Below are positions 29,034 to 36,571 of a stretch of DNA of 49,426 nt, one piece after another (position 1 is the stretch's first letter; the number at the start of each line of letters is the position of its first letter). Position numbers and translations under genes: made by a program. Origin of the DNA: a virus; IMG/VR virus record IMGVR_UViG_3300036832_000397, positions 1 through 49,426 of that record. One strand, 5' to 3'. The notes below the pieces were generated by a model that ran no database searches, was not told the DNA's origin, and saw nothing but the letters and a program-made list of their open reading frames with translations.

Positions 29034-29220
29034 GCTATTCAAACGTGATCCTCTCCAACTCAGCCGCACAGAAGACATTCCACAGATCGTTGCATACTAT
29101 CGGGAAAAGCTCCAACAGTTCCAACTCGGTGATAAATCAGCAGGTTCAACAAAGAAGATGAAGAACAACGGGCCTAAACCTACAATCAATCTCGATGACA
29201 TTCTATCGGAGATACTCTGA
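29017..29220 (+). CDS. Small conserved-type protein (67 aa)
   Basis: ATG at 29017 with AGAAGGAG upstream (MTDINELFKRDPLQLSRTED). The pattern RDPLQLSRTEDIPQIVAYYR is found in short proteins of rhizobial-type phages, generally next to nuclease or recombinase genes. Function unknown. The stop shares a base with the next ATG. Confidence 0.65.
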   Translation: MTDINELFKRDPLQLSRTEDIPQIVAYYREKLQQFQLGDKSAGSTKKMKNNGPKPTINLDDILSEIL

Positions 29221-30173
29221 TGCTAACACCAGCCGCTTATACAACGGACGATATGAGAAGTCCAAGTCCCTTTCTCGAAGGAAACGTCCAATACGCATTC
29301 GACTCAACCTCGCTAGGATGGTTAAAAGAATGCCCCCGCAAATATTACTACTCAATGATAGTTGGCTGGCGACCCAAGACCGATAACGTCAACATAAAGT
29401 TCGGTGGGTGGTATCACCAGGGCCTTGAGTTCTACGATAGAGCCAAGGCCGCTGGTGCCACTCACGATGATGCGCTTTGTGACGCGGTTTGGTTCTTGAT
29501 GAAGGCAACATGGGAAGATGGAAAACCCTGGCAATCAGATCATAATACTAAAACAAGAGAGACTCTTATTCGATCAGTGGTTTGGTATCTCGATACTTTC
29601 GGTCAAAGTGATCCTGCGCGAACCATCGTGCTTGCCGATGGGCGTCCGGCAGTTGAGCTGTCTTTCCAACTTAATCTTGATTGGGGACCAACGCCTTCCC
29701 AACCTTACGTGCTCTGCGGACACCTGGATCGATTAGTGGAGTACTCTAATGGTATCTACGACATGGATCGAAAGACAACTGCATCAACACTATCTTCGTC
29801 TTGGTTTGATCAGTTCGATCCTGACAATCAAATGTCGCTCTATTCCTTTGCGTCAAAGGTTATCTATAAAACGGAGATTAAAGGTGTTATCATCGATGCA
29901 GCGCAGATTGCAGTTGGATTTACTCGCTTTAGTCGAGGCTTCACCTACAGAACCGAGTCCCAAATCGAAGAATGGCTCGATGACCTGCGGTACTGGTTCA
30001 ACCAGCAGAAGGAACTCGCGGAGGCGGGCAAGTGGCCGATGAACGATAAATCCTGCCATAAGTATGGGGGATGCCACTTTAGAAAGGTGTGCTCGAAGAG
30101 TCCGGAGGTGAGAGATGTGTTTCTGAATAGTGACTTTGAGAAGCATCCGTGGAATCCGCTGGAGGCACGATGA
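29220..30173 (+). CDS. PD-(D/E)XK nuclease, Cas4/RecB-like (317 aa)
   Basis: The active-site region is LCGHLDRLVEYSNGIYDMDR followed by KTT: HLD (motif II Asp) and D-DRK (motif III). A Cys near LGWLKECPRKYYYS and a C-terminal CHKYGGCHFRKVC supply four cysteines placed like the iron-sulphur cluster of Cas4/AddB-type exonucleases. It would degrade DNA ends or produce 3' tails. With the Sak4-like ATPase and SSB-like genes that follow, it forms a recombination module. No CRISPR genes are nearby. Confidence 0.85.
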   Translation: MLTPAAYTTDDMRSPSPFLEGNVQYAFDSTSLGWLKECPRKYYYSMIVGWRPKTDNVNIKFGGWYHQGLEFYDRAKAAGATHDDALCDAVWFLMKATWEDGKPWQSDHNTKTRETLIRSVVWYLDTFGQSDPARTIVLADGRPAVELSFQLNLDWGPTPSQPYVLCGHLDRLVEYSNGIYDMDRKTTASTLSSSWFDQFDPDNQMSLYSFASKVIYKTEIKGVIIDAAQIAVGFTRFSRGFTYRTESQIEEWLDDLRYWFNQQKELAEAGKWPMNDKSCHKYGGCHFRKVCSKSPEVRDVFLNSDFEKHPWNPLEAR

Positions 30174-30553
30174 CAAAGCTATCAGCAATCACAGATCAAC
30201 TTCGTGGTATCAAGGAGATCACTCGTTGGTCACGACTATGTGGTATTTATTTTCTTTTTAACGATGATGAGCTGCTATACATTGGGAAAAGTACAAATGT
30301 ATTAGCTCGTATAGCTATGCACGCCGCAAAAAGTTCTAATATGAAATTTGACAGAGCGTTTTTCATTCCTGTAAACGAAAAGGAACTCGATATAGTGGAG
30401 AAAACATTGATACATATGTTTGGAACAGCTAAAAATACCAGAAGGCCCGACTTTATAGCGCTGAACGATAGAGCGATCGTGGCTATGATTGATGAAATGG
30501 AGCTTGAACTGCCTCTGACAGCAATGGGAGCGAATGATGTCCTCCCTCGCTGA
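30170..30553 (+). CDS. GIY-YIG nuclease domain protein (127 aa)
   Basis: ATG at 30170 overlaps the previous stop (ATGA). Core: LCGIYFLFNDDELLYIGKST, then NVLARIAMH (Arg) and a later Glu in DIVEKTLIHMF, the GIY-YIG catalytic pattern. Bases 30241-30420 are only about one-third G+C by my count, far below neighbouring genes, which suggests recent acquisition. It could be a homing-type or repair nuclease; no intron or obvious target is seen. It overlaps the next gene by about 20 bases. Confidence 0.8.
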   Translation: MTKLSAITDQLRGIKEITRWSRLCGIYFLFNDDELLYIGKSTNVLARIAMHAAKSSNMKFDRAFFIPVNEKELDIVEKTLIHMFGTAKNTRRPDFIALNDRAIVAMIDEMELELPLTAMGANDVLPR

Positions 30554-31313
30554 CCCCGACCAACCCTCTTTCGTCAAGCTTATCCTGATCGGGGACAGCG
30601 GGACGGGCAAGACTGGGGCCTTGGCCTCATTGGTTAAGGCCGGTTACAAACTCAGGGTATGGGATTATGATAATAAAATCGCCGGTGGCATTCTCCCCAT
30701 CATCCTAAAGCGCGAATGCCCCGACAAGCTAGCAAACGTAGAATACGTCGCACTCCGCGACGAGTATCGCGCAACGCTTACTGGACCAGCTTACGACGGT
30801 ACTCCGAAAGCTTGGCCAGAAGGCATGGCCCTCATCGACAAGTGGACAGACGGTTCTAAACCGAAGGAATGGGGACCGGAGGTCATAGCTGTATTCGACT
30901 CGATAACTATGATGGGCGACGCTGCGTTCAACTGGATCAGCGCGATGAACCCCTCGGTTAAGGACCCGAGACAATGGTATGGCAATGCCCAGAAGGGCGT
31001 CGATAAAATGCTTGCCATTATGTCCTCGGTCCACTTTAAAACGAATGTGATAGCAATCTCCCATGTTAACTGGGTCAACAGGCCTGATGGCACGATGAAA
31101 GGTTACCCCTCATCGATCGGCCAGGCCCTCGACCCATATATCCCAACGTACTTCGAGAATATGGCGCTCTGCGAAACGAACGCAGGAAAGCGCTATATCA
31201 GGGTGACACCGACTGCACTTGTTGACCTGAAGAGTCCGGCAGCTTTCAAGATGGTGCCACAGATGCCGGTTGAGACTGGACTAGCAACCTTCTTCGAAAC
31301 CTTAAGAGGATAA
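30534..31313 (+). CDS. Sak4-like RecA-fold ATPase (259 aa)
   Basis: ATGATG at 30534/30537. Walker A GDSGTGKT (about 20-27), Walker B VIAVFDSITMM, and a sensor-like NVIAISHVNWV. The layout, including the NKIAGGILPIILKRE block after the first strand, matches the Sak4 group of phage single-strand annealing/recombination ATPases. It should load on ssDNA with the SSB-like protein encoded 2 bases downstream. Confidence 0.8.
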   Translation: MMSSLADPDQPSFVKLILIGDSGTGKTGALASLVKAGYKLRVWDYDNKIAGGILPIILKRECPDKLANVEYVALRDEYRATLTGPAYDGTPKAWPEGMALIDKWTDGSKPKEWGPEVIAVFDSITMMGDAAFNWISAMNPSVKDPRQWYGNAQKGVDKMLAIMSSVHFKTNVIAISHVNWVNRPDGTMKGYPSSIGQALDPYIPTYFENMALCETNAGKRYIRVTPTALVDLKSPAAFKMVPQMPVETGLATFFETLRG

Positions 31314-31314
31314 C

Positions 31315-31767
31315 ATGACAGACATGTCATTCCAAGATATCTTAAATCAACCACTCAGCGAAATCGAAGCACCGAAGGCAGCACCTATTGGAACATACCT
31401 TGGTATGGTAGATGGTCAACCAGAGTTTGTAAAAGTTGGACAGAACCAAACAGACGCCGTGAACTTCAACATCAAGCTGCTTCAAGCGATGAAGGTGGAC
31501 GATAACCAGCTGGCCGAATATCTCAATGGCAGCTCGCTGTCGGACAAGCATATTCGTCACCGACTCTTCCTCACTAGGGACTCCAAGTACCGTGTCAAGC
31601 AGTTCCTCGTCGATCACCTCGGTATTGATTTTGACGAGAAGAAGACCACGCTCGGTCAAGCAATCCCTGAAGCAATGGGAAAGCAGTTCGTTCTTGAACT
31701 CGGCCACCAGTCCTCACAAGACGGCCAGCAAATCTTTAACGTAGTGAAGAGCACAGCGAAAGCCTGA
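31315..31767 (+). CDS. SSB-like partner of Sak4 (150 aa)
   Basis: Starts MTDMSFQDILNQPLSEIEAP. The N-terminal PAPIGTYLGMV-type opening (APIGTYLGMVDGQPEFVKVG), the repeated strands and the C-terminal LELGHQSSQDGQQIFNVVKS match small phage ssDNA-binding proteins placed after Sak4. The fold is presumed to be OB. A terminator follows, ending the recombination unit. Confidence 0.7.
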   Translation: MTDMSFQDILNQPLSEIEAPKAAPIGTYLGMVDGQPEFVKVGQNQTDAVNFNIKLLQAMKVDDNQLAEYLNGSSLSDKHIRHRLFLTRDSKYRVKQFLVDHLGIDFDEKKTTLGQAIPEAMGKQFVLELGHQSSQDGQQIFNVVKSTAKA

Positions 31768-31775
31768 TGCCTAAG

Positions 31776-31804
31776 CCCTGCCCCCGCGAATGGGGGCAGG
31801 GTTT
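31776..31804 (+). terminator. Hairpin terminator after the SSB-like gene
   Basis: Perfect 10-bp stem CCCTGCCCCC / GGGGGCAGGG with loop GCGAAT, followed by TTT. Starts 9 bases after the stop at 31767. Short T-run, but a very stable stem. Confidence 0.75.
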
Positions 31805-31869
31805 CGACCATATTCGGCATCGAATGCCAAGACCATACCAAAACCTTGACTAACCGAAAGGAGCGCGCC

Positions 31870-32121
31870 ATGCACGAGCGTTGGAAGGTGTGGAGGGAAT
31901 CCGTTTCGTTTCCTGGCTGGGTCAGACATTATAAAACCTATCAGGAATTTGTCTTTGATAATGAAGAGGAAGCCAAGGAATACGCTGTCAGGTTGAGTCT
32001 CCGCTATGGTAATAGCTATAGAGCGGTAAAGCTGGATTTTGAGCCAGTCAAAGCAAACGAACTGGACGAAAGTGAGCGCATCCGCAAGTCAGCAGAAAGG
32101 AGACAAAATGACATCCGGTGA
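31870..32121 (+). CDS. Early small protein, ERWK-W family copy 2 (83 aa)
   Basis: ATG at 31870 behind AAAGGAG (MHERWKVWRESVSFPGWVRH). Shares ERWK(I/V)W, an aromatic strand and DNEEEAKEYAVRLSLR with 22792-23001, plus an extra charged C-terminal tail of about 20 residues. It overlaps the ParB-methyltransferase start by 14 bases. Function unknown. Confidence 0.75.
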   Translation: MHERWKVWRESVSFPGWVRHYKTYQEFVFDNEEEAKEYAVRLSLRYGNSYRAVKLDFEPVKANELDESERIRKSAERRQNDIR

Positions 32122-33373
32122 GTTTCATAGAATCCCGGTGGATAAACTATGGGTTGCTCGTGATGAACGACAGAGAAGGAAACTAGATGAAGAGCACATA
32201 AGTGCGCTTGCTGATAGCATCCGTCGTATCGGCCTTATTCATCCTCTCGTTATCGATCGAGACTATAGGGTATGGGCTGGCGAGTGCAGATTCATGGCCC
32301 TTAAAATGCTTGGTCATGACTCTACGGTATGCCAGTTCCTCGATGAGCTGGATGAAGCGACGCGGATTGCAGTAGAGTTCGAGGAGAATGTTAAGCGTCG
32401 TGACCTTACATGGCAGGAACAGTGTAATACCGTCGCCAAGTATCATTCCATTCGACTAACCCAGGAACCAGGATGGAGTCGTGAGGAAACAGGAAAAGCT
32501 CTCGGTCTAAAGGATCGTACTACTCGATGCTATTTCATGATTAATGAAGAGGCGAAGAAAAACCCGGAGATAATGAAAGCTCCCGAGCTATCAACAGCGC
32601 AAGGGATGGCTGCTCGATATAGTGAAAAAAGGAGCGATATGGAGATGGAGCGGGCTCTTGGCTTTAAGATTGTCGATAACGAGACCAAAGAAAAAGGTCC
32701 CTCAATCATAACCGCCGACTTCACCGAGTGGGTCAAGACCTACGACGGCCCTCGCTTCAACTTTCTTCACTGTGATTTCCCCTATGGTATCGAGACAGAT
32801 AAGCGACAGCAGGGAAACGCGGTGACGGTACTTGGAGGCTACGATGATACGCCAGACACTTATTTTCGCCTACTTGGTGCTCTCTGCGATAATATTACTC
32901 GCGTTTGTACTGATACTGCCCACATTATGTTTTGGTTCTCCATGCGGTACTATCACGACACTCTGGAGTTTTTCAGTGCTCACAGCGACTTCGTCATTGA
33001 TCCTTTTCCTCTTGTTTGGCTAAAGTCAGACGGCGTAGGATTGCTGCCAGACCCACAACGTGGGCCAAGGAGGATATATGAAACGTGCCTCTTCGGATCA
33101 AGAGGAGACAGAAAGATTGTGTCTTCGGTCGCTAATGCGTTCGCAAGTCCAACGGATATCAAAGACCACGTGTCTACGAAACCCGAACCTGTCCTGTGCC
33201 ACTTCTTCCGAATGTTCGTTGACGAGAACTCCGTTGTCCTTGATCCCACCTGTGGTTCTGGAAGTGCGTTGCGAGCGGCTAAGTCTCTGGGCGCAGGACA
33301 TGTCTTCGGCATTGAAATAAATGCAGAGTTCGCTGATCAAGCAAACCGACGGATGAGGGCAGATGCTATCTAA
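32108..33373 (+). CDS. ParB-like nuclease domain fused to DNA methyltransferase (421 aa)
   Basis: ATG at 32108 behind AAAGGAGAC. Residues 1-100 are ParB/Srx-like: IPVDKLWVARDERQRRKLDE, SIRRIGLIHPLVIDRDY and AGECRFMALKML. A helical linker follows. The C-terminal methyltransferase has a catalytic tetrapeptide DFPY (about 223-226; usual form DPPY) and a later AdoMet-binding DPTCGSGS (about 379-386), an order typical of beta-class amino-methyltransferases (N6-adenine or N4-cytosine). It may protect phage DNA or mark it. Target sequence unknown. Confidence 0.87.
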   Translation: MTSGEFHRIPVDKLWVARDERQRRKLDEEHISALADSIRRIGLIHPLVIDRDYRVWAGECRFMALKMLGHDSTVCQFLDELDEATRIAVEFEENVKRRDLTWQEQCNTVAKYHSIRLTQEPGWSREETGKALGLKDRTTRCYFMINEEAKKNPEIMKAPELSTAQGMAARYSEKRSDMEMERALGFKIVDNETKEKGPSIITADFTEWVKTYDGPRFNFLHCDFPYGIETDKRQQGNAVTVLGGYDDTPDTYFRLLGALCDNITRVCTDTAHIMFWFSMRYYHDTLEFFSAHSDFVIDPFPLVWLKSDGVGLLPDPQRGPRRIYETCLFGSRGDRKIVSSVANAFASPTDIKDHVSTKPEPVLCHFFRMFVDENSVVLDPTCGSGSALRAAKSLGAGHVFGIEINAEFADQANRRMRADAI

Positions 33374-34403
33374 GATCGCCATCGTCGGGGAAGCCTGGGG
33401 TGAACAGGAGGAACGCCAGCAGCAAGCCTTCGTCGGCCCCACTGGATACGAGTTGATGAAGATGCTTGGCGAGGCAGGCATCCGTCGTTCTGAGTGTTAT
33501 CTAACCAACGTCTTTAACTTGCGACCGAGGCCAACCAATGACATCATCAATCTTTGCGCAGATGTCCGCCCTGCGGATACGGGCGGATTGCCCTCACTAT
33601 CCCGCGGGAAGTATCTTCGTCCAGAATATCTTCCCCAGGTCAATCGCCTATATGCTGAGTTGTCCCGAGTGCGGCCTAATCTTACAATCGCAGTGGGTAA
33701 CACAGCAACCTGGGCCTTGTTGCTTAATACGGGAATTACTAAACTTAGGGGAGTTGTACAAGCCGCCACGGCGTCCAAGGTCGCGGGTCTCAAAGTACTC
33801 CCAACCTATCATCCCGCCGTCCTCTTCAAAGGACCCGACTCGTGGGGACTCAGACCCATCATCGTGATGGACCTCAAGAAGGCCAGGCGCGAATCCGAGT
33901 TTCCCGAAGTCCGACGGCCGGAGCGCTCCATCTACATCGAACCCACACTCGCTGATCTTGAATGGTTCTACCAGACCTACTTGCTGGACGCCAAGGAGAT
34001 AACCTTTGACATTGAAACGGCTGGAGACATTATTACTTGCATCGGCTTCGCACCCTCGCCTTCAATCGCCCTTGTCGTACCTTTCAGTGACCCTAGGAAG
34101 CCGAACGGCTCGTATTGGCCCACGGACGGACATGACGTGGAGGCATGGAGGTTTGTGGCTAGAGTTCTTGCTTTGCCGTGCAAGAAGTCCGCACAGAACG
34201 GCCTCTACGACATCACCTTCCTCTGGAAACAATATGGAATAACCGTGAACAACTTCGAGGACGATACTATGTTATTACACCATGCCTTGCAGCCCGAGTC
34301 AGAGAAAGGCTTGGGCTTTTTAGGCTCTATCTATACGAACGAGGCCGCATGGAAAACGATGCGGAAGCGGGCAAGGGATGATACGATAAAGAGGGAACAA
34401 TGA
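33363..34403 (+). CDS. Uracil-DNA glycosylase fused to N-terminal part of a polymerase 3'-5' exonuclease (346 aa)
   Basis: Residues 1-175 are a family 4/5-like glycosylase: GEAWGEQEERQQQAFVGPTG (Trp where Pro is usual), NVFNLRPRPTN, and the HP motif LKVLPTYHPAVLFKG. Residues about 210-330 are the start of a DnaQ-like exonuclease of polymerase I type: FDIETAG (exo I, 215-221), AQNGLYDITFL (exo II, Asp about 283) and EDDTMLLHHALQ. The protein stops before exo III, which is at the start of the polymerase gene (35042). The pieces probably act as a complex. It overlaps the methyltransferase by 11 bases. Confidence 0.85.
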   Translation: MLSKIAIVGEAWGEQEERQQQAFVGPTGYELMKMLGEAGIRRSECYLTNVFNLRPRPTNDIINLCADVRPADTGGLPSLSRGKYLRPEYLPQVNRLYAELSRVRPNLTIAVGNTATWALLLNTGITKLRGVVQAATASKVAGLKVLPTYHPAVLFKGPDSWGLRPIIVMDLKKARRESEFPEVRRPERSIYIEPTLADLEWFYQTYLLDAKEITFDIETAGDIITCIGFAPSPSIALVVPFSDPRKPNGSYWPTDGHDVEAWRFVARVLALPCKKSAQNGLYDITFLWKQYGITVNNFEDDTMLLHHALQPESEKGLGFLGSIYTNEAAWKTMRKRARDDTIKREQ

Positions 34404-34585
34404 CAAAGACAGATGCAGAACAGCACGCAGCAGTATGGAAGCTTGCAGACGATATAGTTATGGTCGCAGTGCAGAAAGCCCAGGCGGGTGGAAGTGTGGA
34501 ATTAGTCGCAGCCCTACTTGGCGCAAGTCATTTAGCCGAGGCTGTCAGCAAGAGTTATGATACAATGGCAAAGGCACTGAAATGA
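34400..34585 (+). CDS. Small helical protein inside the split polymerase locus (61 aa)
   Basis: Starts MTKTDAEQHAAVWKLADDIV; alanine-rich helices with LVAALLGASHLAEAVSKSYD. Overlaps the glycosylase-exonuclease stop and the next start, each by ATGA. Function unknown. Confidence 0.65.
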   Translation: MTKTDAEQHAAVWKLADDIVMVAVQKAQAGGSVELVAALLGASHLAEAVSKSYDTMAKALK

Positions 34586-34920
34586 GGGTGGTGGTAGAGT
34601 CGCCATTCGCCGGGGGCTTTGGAAATGTCAGGTACGGGAGGGAGTGTCTCAGGGACTGCATCGATCGTGGCGAGTCTCCATTTGCGTCACACCTTCTATA
34701 CGCACAGAAGGGACTACTTAGTGATAGCATTCCGAAGGAACGGAAGAGAGGTATGGAGGCTGCACACGCTTGGTTGGAGGTCGCGGATTGTGTCTGCGTT
34801 TATATGGACTTGGGTATCACTCCTGGTATGGTGGCAGGGATTGTCCACGCTGCTCGACTCGGAAAGTCAATCAGGCTGAGGTGGATTAGGGGAGGGAAAA
34901 GGGAAGAGGTGGTGGAATGA
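34582..34920 (+). CDS. DUF7768-like protein (112 aa)
   Basis: Starts MRVVVESPFAGGFGNVRYGR. The pattern VESPFAG ... RECLRDCIDRGESPFASHLL, then DLGITPGM and A-LGKSIRLRW, matches a phage family (DUF7768, to my recollection) distantly like nucleoside 2-deoxyribosyltransferases. It may act on nucleotides, which would suit its place between DNA-synthesis genes. Function is inferred only. Confidence 0.7.
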   Translation: MRVVVESPFAGGFGNVRYGRECLRDCIDRGESPFASHLLYAQKGLLSDSIPKERKRGMEAAHAWLEVADCVCVYMDLGITPGMVAGIVHAARLGKSIRLRWIRGGKREEVVE

Positions 34921-35045
34921 CTATGATAGAAGTCAGGTTGGCTGACCGTTGGTTGATCGCAGATGGTAACGAACCGCTCTTGCGTGAGATGGTGGTGTAT
35001 CCTTGGACATGGCGTACACCACTCTGGTTTTGGGCCGTAGAATGA
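34917..35045 (+). CDS. Small Trp-rich protein before the polymerase (42 aa)
   Basis: A short gene: MTMIEVRLADRWLIADGNEP then LLREMVVYPWTWRTPLWFW. ATGA overlaps on both sides place it in the translational chain leading to the polymerase start at 35042, which supports it as real. Function unknown. Confidence 0.6.
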   Translation: MTMIEVRLADRWLIADGNEPLLREMVVYPWTWRTPLWFWAVE

Positions 35046-36571
35046 AGATCATCAAGACCCACGAACTCACCCCCGCGACCATGCCCGCCAGCGAGACAGA
35101 GAAGCTCTGGATTTATAACGGCCTCGACTGCTGCGTAACCAATGAGGTCCTCCACATCATTCAGCCACAGCTCGACAACCAGACCCGCGCCATCTACGAG
35201 TTCTCCAAGTCCCTTCAAGCCCCCGTACTGGAAATGAAACTCCGCGGGGTCCTGATCGACCCAGACCTTCGTAATCGCGTAGTACAAGCGTACCAGAAAG
35301 ACATCGCATACCTATCCGAGAATCTTAACGCCATCGCCCGCGAAGGCATTGGAATGGCCAGTGTAAACTTCGCGAGCCCCAAACAGCTAAAGGAGTTATT
35401 CTATGAAAGGCTCAAAATCCCACCAATCAAAAAGCGTACCCGCATCAATGGAGAGTACACCTACACCCCGACAGTCGATCGAAATGCTCTTGAACAGTTG
35501 GACAACTACTTTCTCGCCCAACCCCTTATCTCACATATCCTTGGTCTCAGAGATCTTGCGAAGAAAGTATCTGTACTTAGAACCAATATTGACTCTGATG
35601 GCAGAATGCGAACATCATACAATATCGCAGGAACCTCAACAGGCCGTTTCAGCTCTAGCCTCTCAGATTTCGGGACTGGAACAAACTTGCAAAACATTGA
35701 AGACCGCTTGCGATCGGTATTTGTTGCAGACCCAGGGATGAAGTTCGCCTACGTTGACCTTGAACAAGCCGAGTCCCGACTGGTCGGCGCAATAGAATGG
35801 AACCTGTTTCATGACCCAACCTACCTTGACGCCTGCGAGAGTGGAGATCTCCATACGAGCGTATGCCAACTCGCATGGGGAGACGCCGTCCGTTGGACCG
35901 GACGAATTGATGAAGATAAGAAACTGGCTGAACAGCCTTTTTATCGGCAACATAGCTTTAGACACATGGCAAAGGTACTTGGCCACGGAACAAACTATAA
36001 CGGCAAGCCTCATACTATGTCCAAACACACCAAGCTCGATGCTAAACTCATCGCCGAGTTTCAGTCCAAATACTTCGCCGCCTTTCCAGCCCATCAACGC
36101 TGGCACGCCCACGTTGCTTCAGAGCTTCGCCAGCATGGCAATCTTACCTCTCTTACTGGCCGCCGCCGTTGGTTCTTTGGTCGGCGTGATGATGACTCTA
36201 CTGTTCGCGAAGCTATAGCTTTCGACCCACAGGGTTCAGTAGCCGACATTCTTAACAGGGGGATGCTCAACGTATGGAGGGAAAACATATGTCAACTCTT
36301 GTTGCAAATCCACGATGCCATTCTAATTCAATATCCAGAGGATCAGGAGGATCGGGTAGTCCCACTCGTGATACAAGCGATTAAGGTGCCCATCGAGCTT
36401 CTCCACGGCAGAACATTAGTCATCCCCAGCGAGGCTAAAGTGGGATGGAACTGGGCATCTTATTCAGAAGAAAATCCCGATGGTCTTACCAAGTGGCGTG
36501 GCGCAGATCGAAGAACCCGCCAGAGGCCGGCGCCTGCACAACTGGATTTCGTCCTTCACTCGACTAACTGA
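35042..36571 (+). CDS. Family A DNA polymerase, with C-terminal part of the exonuclease (509 aa)
   Basis: ATG at 35042 (MKIIKTHELTPATMPASETE). Residues 22-31 hold the exo III signature Y25-NGL-D29 (LWIYNGLDCC). The rest is the polymerase: TSTGRFSSS (about 199-207), motif A VDLEQAESR (Asp about 239), motif B RHMAKVLGHGTNYNG (about 307-321) and motif C QIHDAI (Asp about 425, Ala where Glu is usual). It is the phage replicase. Exo I and II are on the protein encoded at 33363-34403, so proofreading needs both chains. Confidence 0.92.
   Translation: MKIIKTHELTPATMPASETEKLWIYNGLDCCVTNEVLHIIQPQLDNQTRAIYEFSKSLQAPVLEMKLRGVLIDPDLRNRVVQAYQKDIAYLSENLNAIAREGIGMASVNFASPKQLKELFYERLKIPPIKKRTRINGEYTYTPTVDRNALEQLDNYFLAQPLISHILGLRDLAKKVSVLRTNIDSDGRMRTSYNIAGTSTGRFSSSLSDFGTGTNLQNIEDRLRSVFVADPGMKFAYVDLEQAESRLVGAIEWNLFHDPTYLDACESGDLHTSVCQLAWGDAVRWTGRIDEDKKLAEQPFYRQHSFRHMAKVLGHGTNYNGKPHTMSKHTKLDAKLIAEFQSKYFAAFPAHQRWHAHVASELRQHGNLTSLTGRRRWFFGRRDDDSTVREAIAFDPQGSVADILNRGMLNVWRENICQLLLQIHDAILIQYPEDQEDRVVPLVIQAIKVPIELLHGRTLVIPSEAKVGWNWASYSEENPDGLTKWRGADRRTRQRPAPAQLDFVLHSTN

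Noticed and set aside
29220-30173. Cas4 of a CRISPR system
   Set aside because: No cas1, cas2 or repeat array is present. The gene neighbours a Sak4/SSB pair, so a phage recombination nuclease is the better reading.
34404-35041. Self-splicing intron interrupting one polymerase gene
   Set aside because: The gap is filled by three small genes joined by exact ATGA overlaps. The downstream piece has its own start, and I see no intron core sequences.
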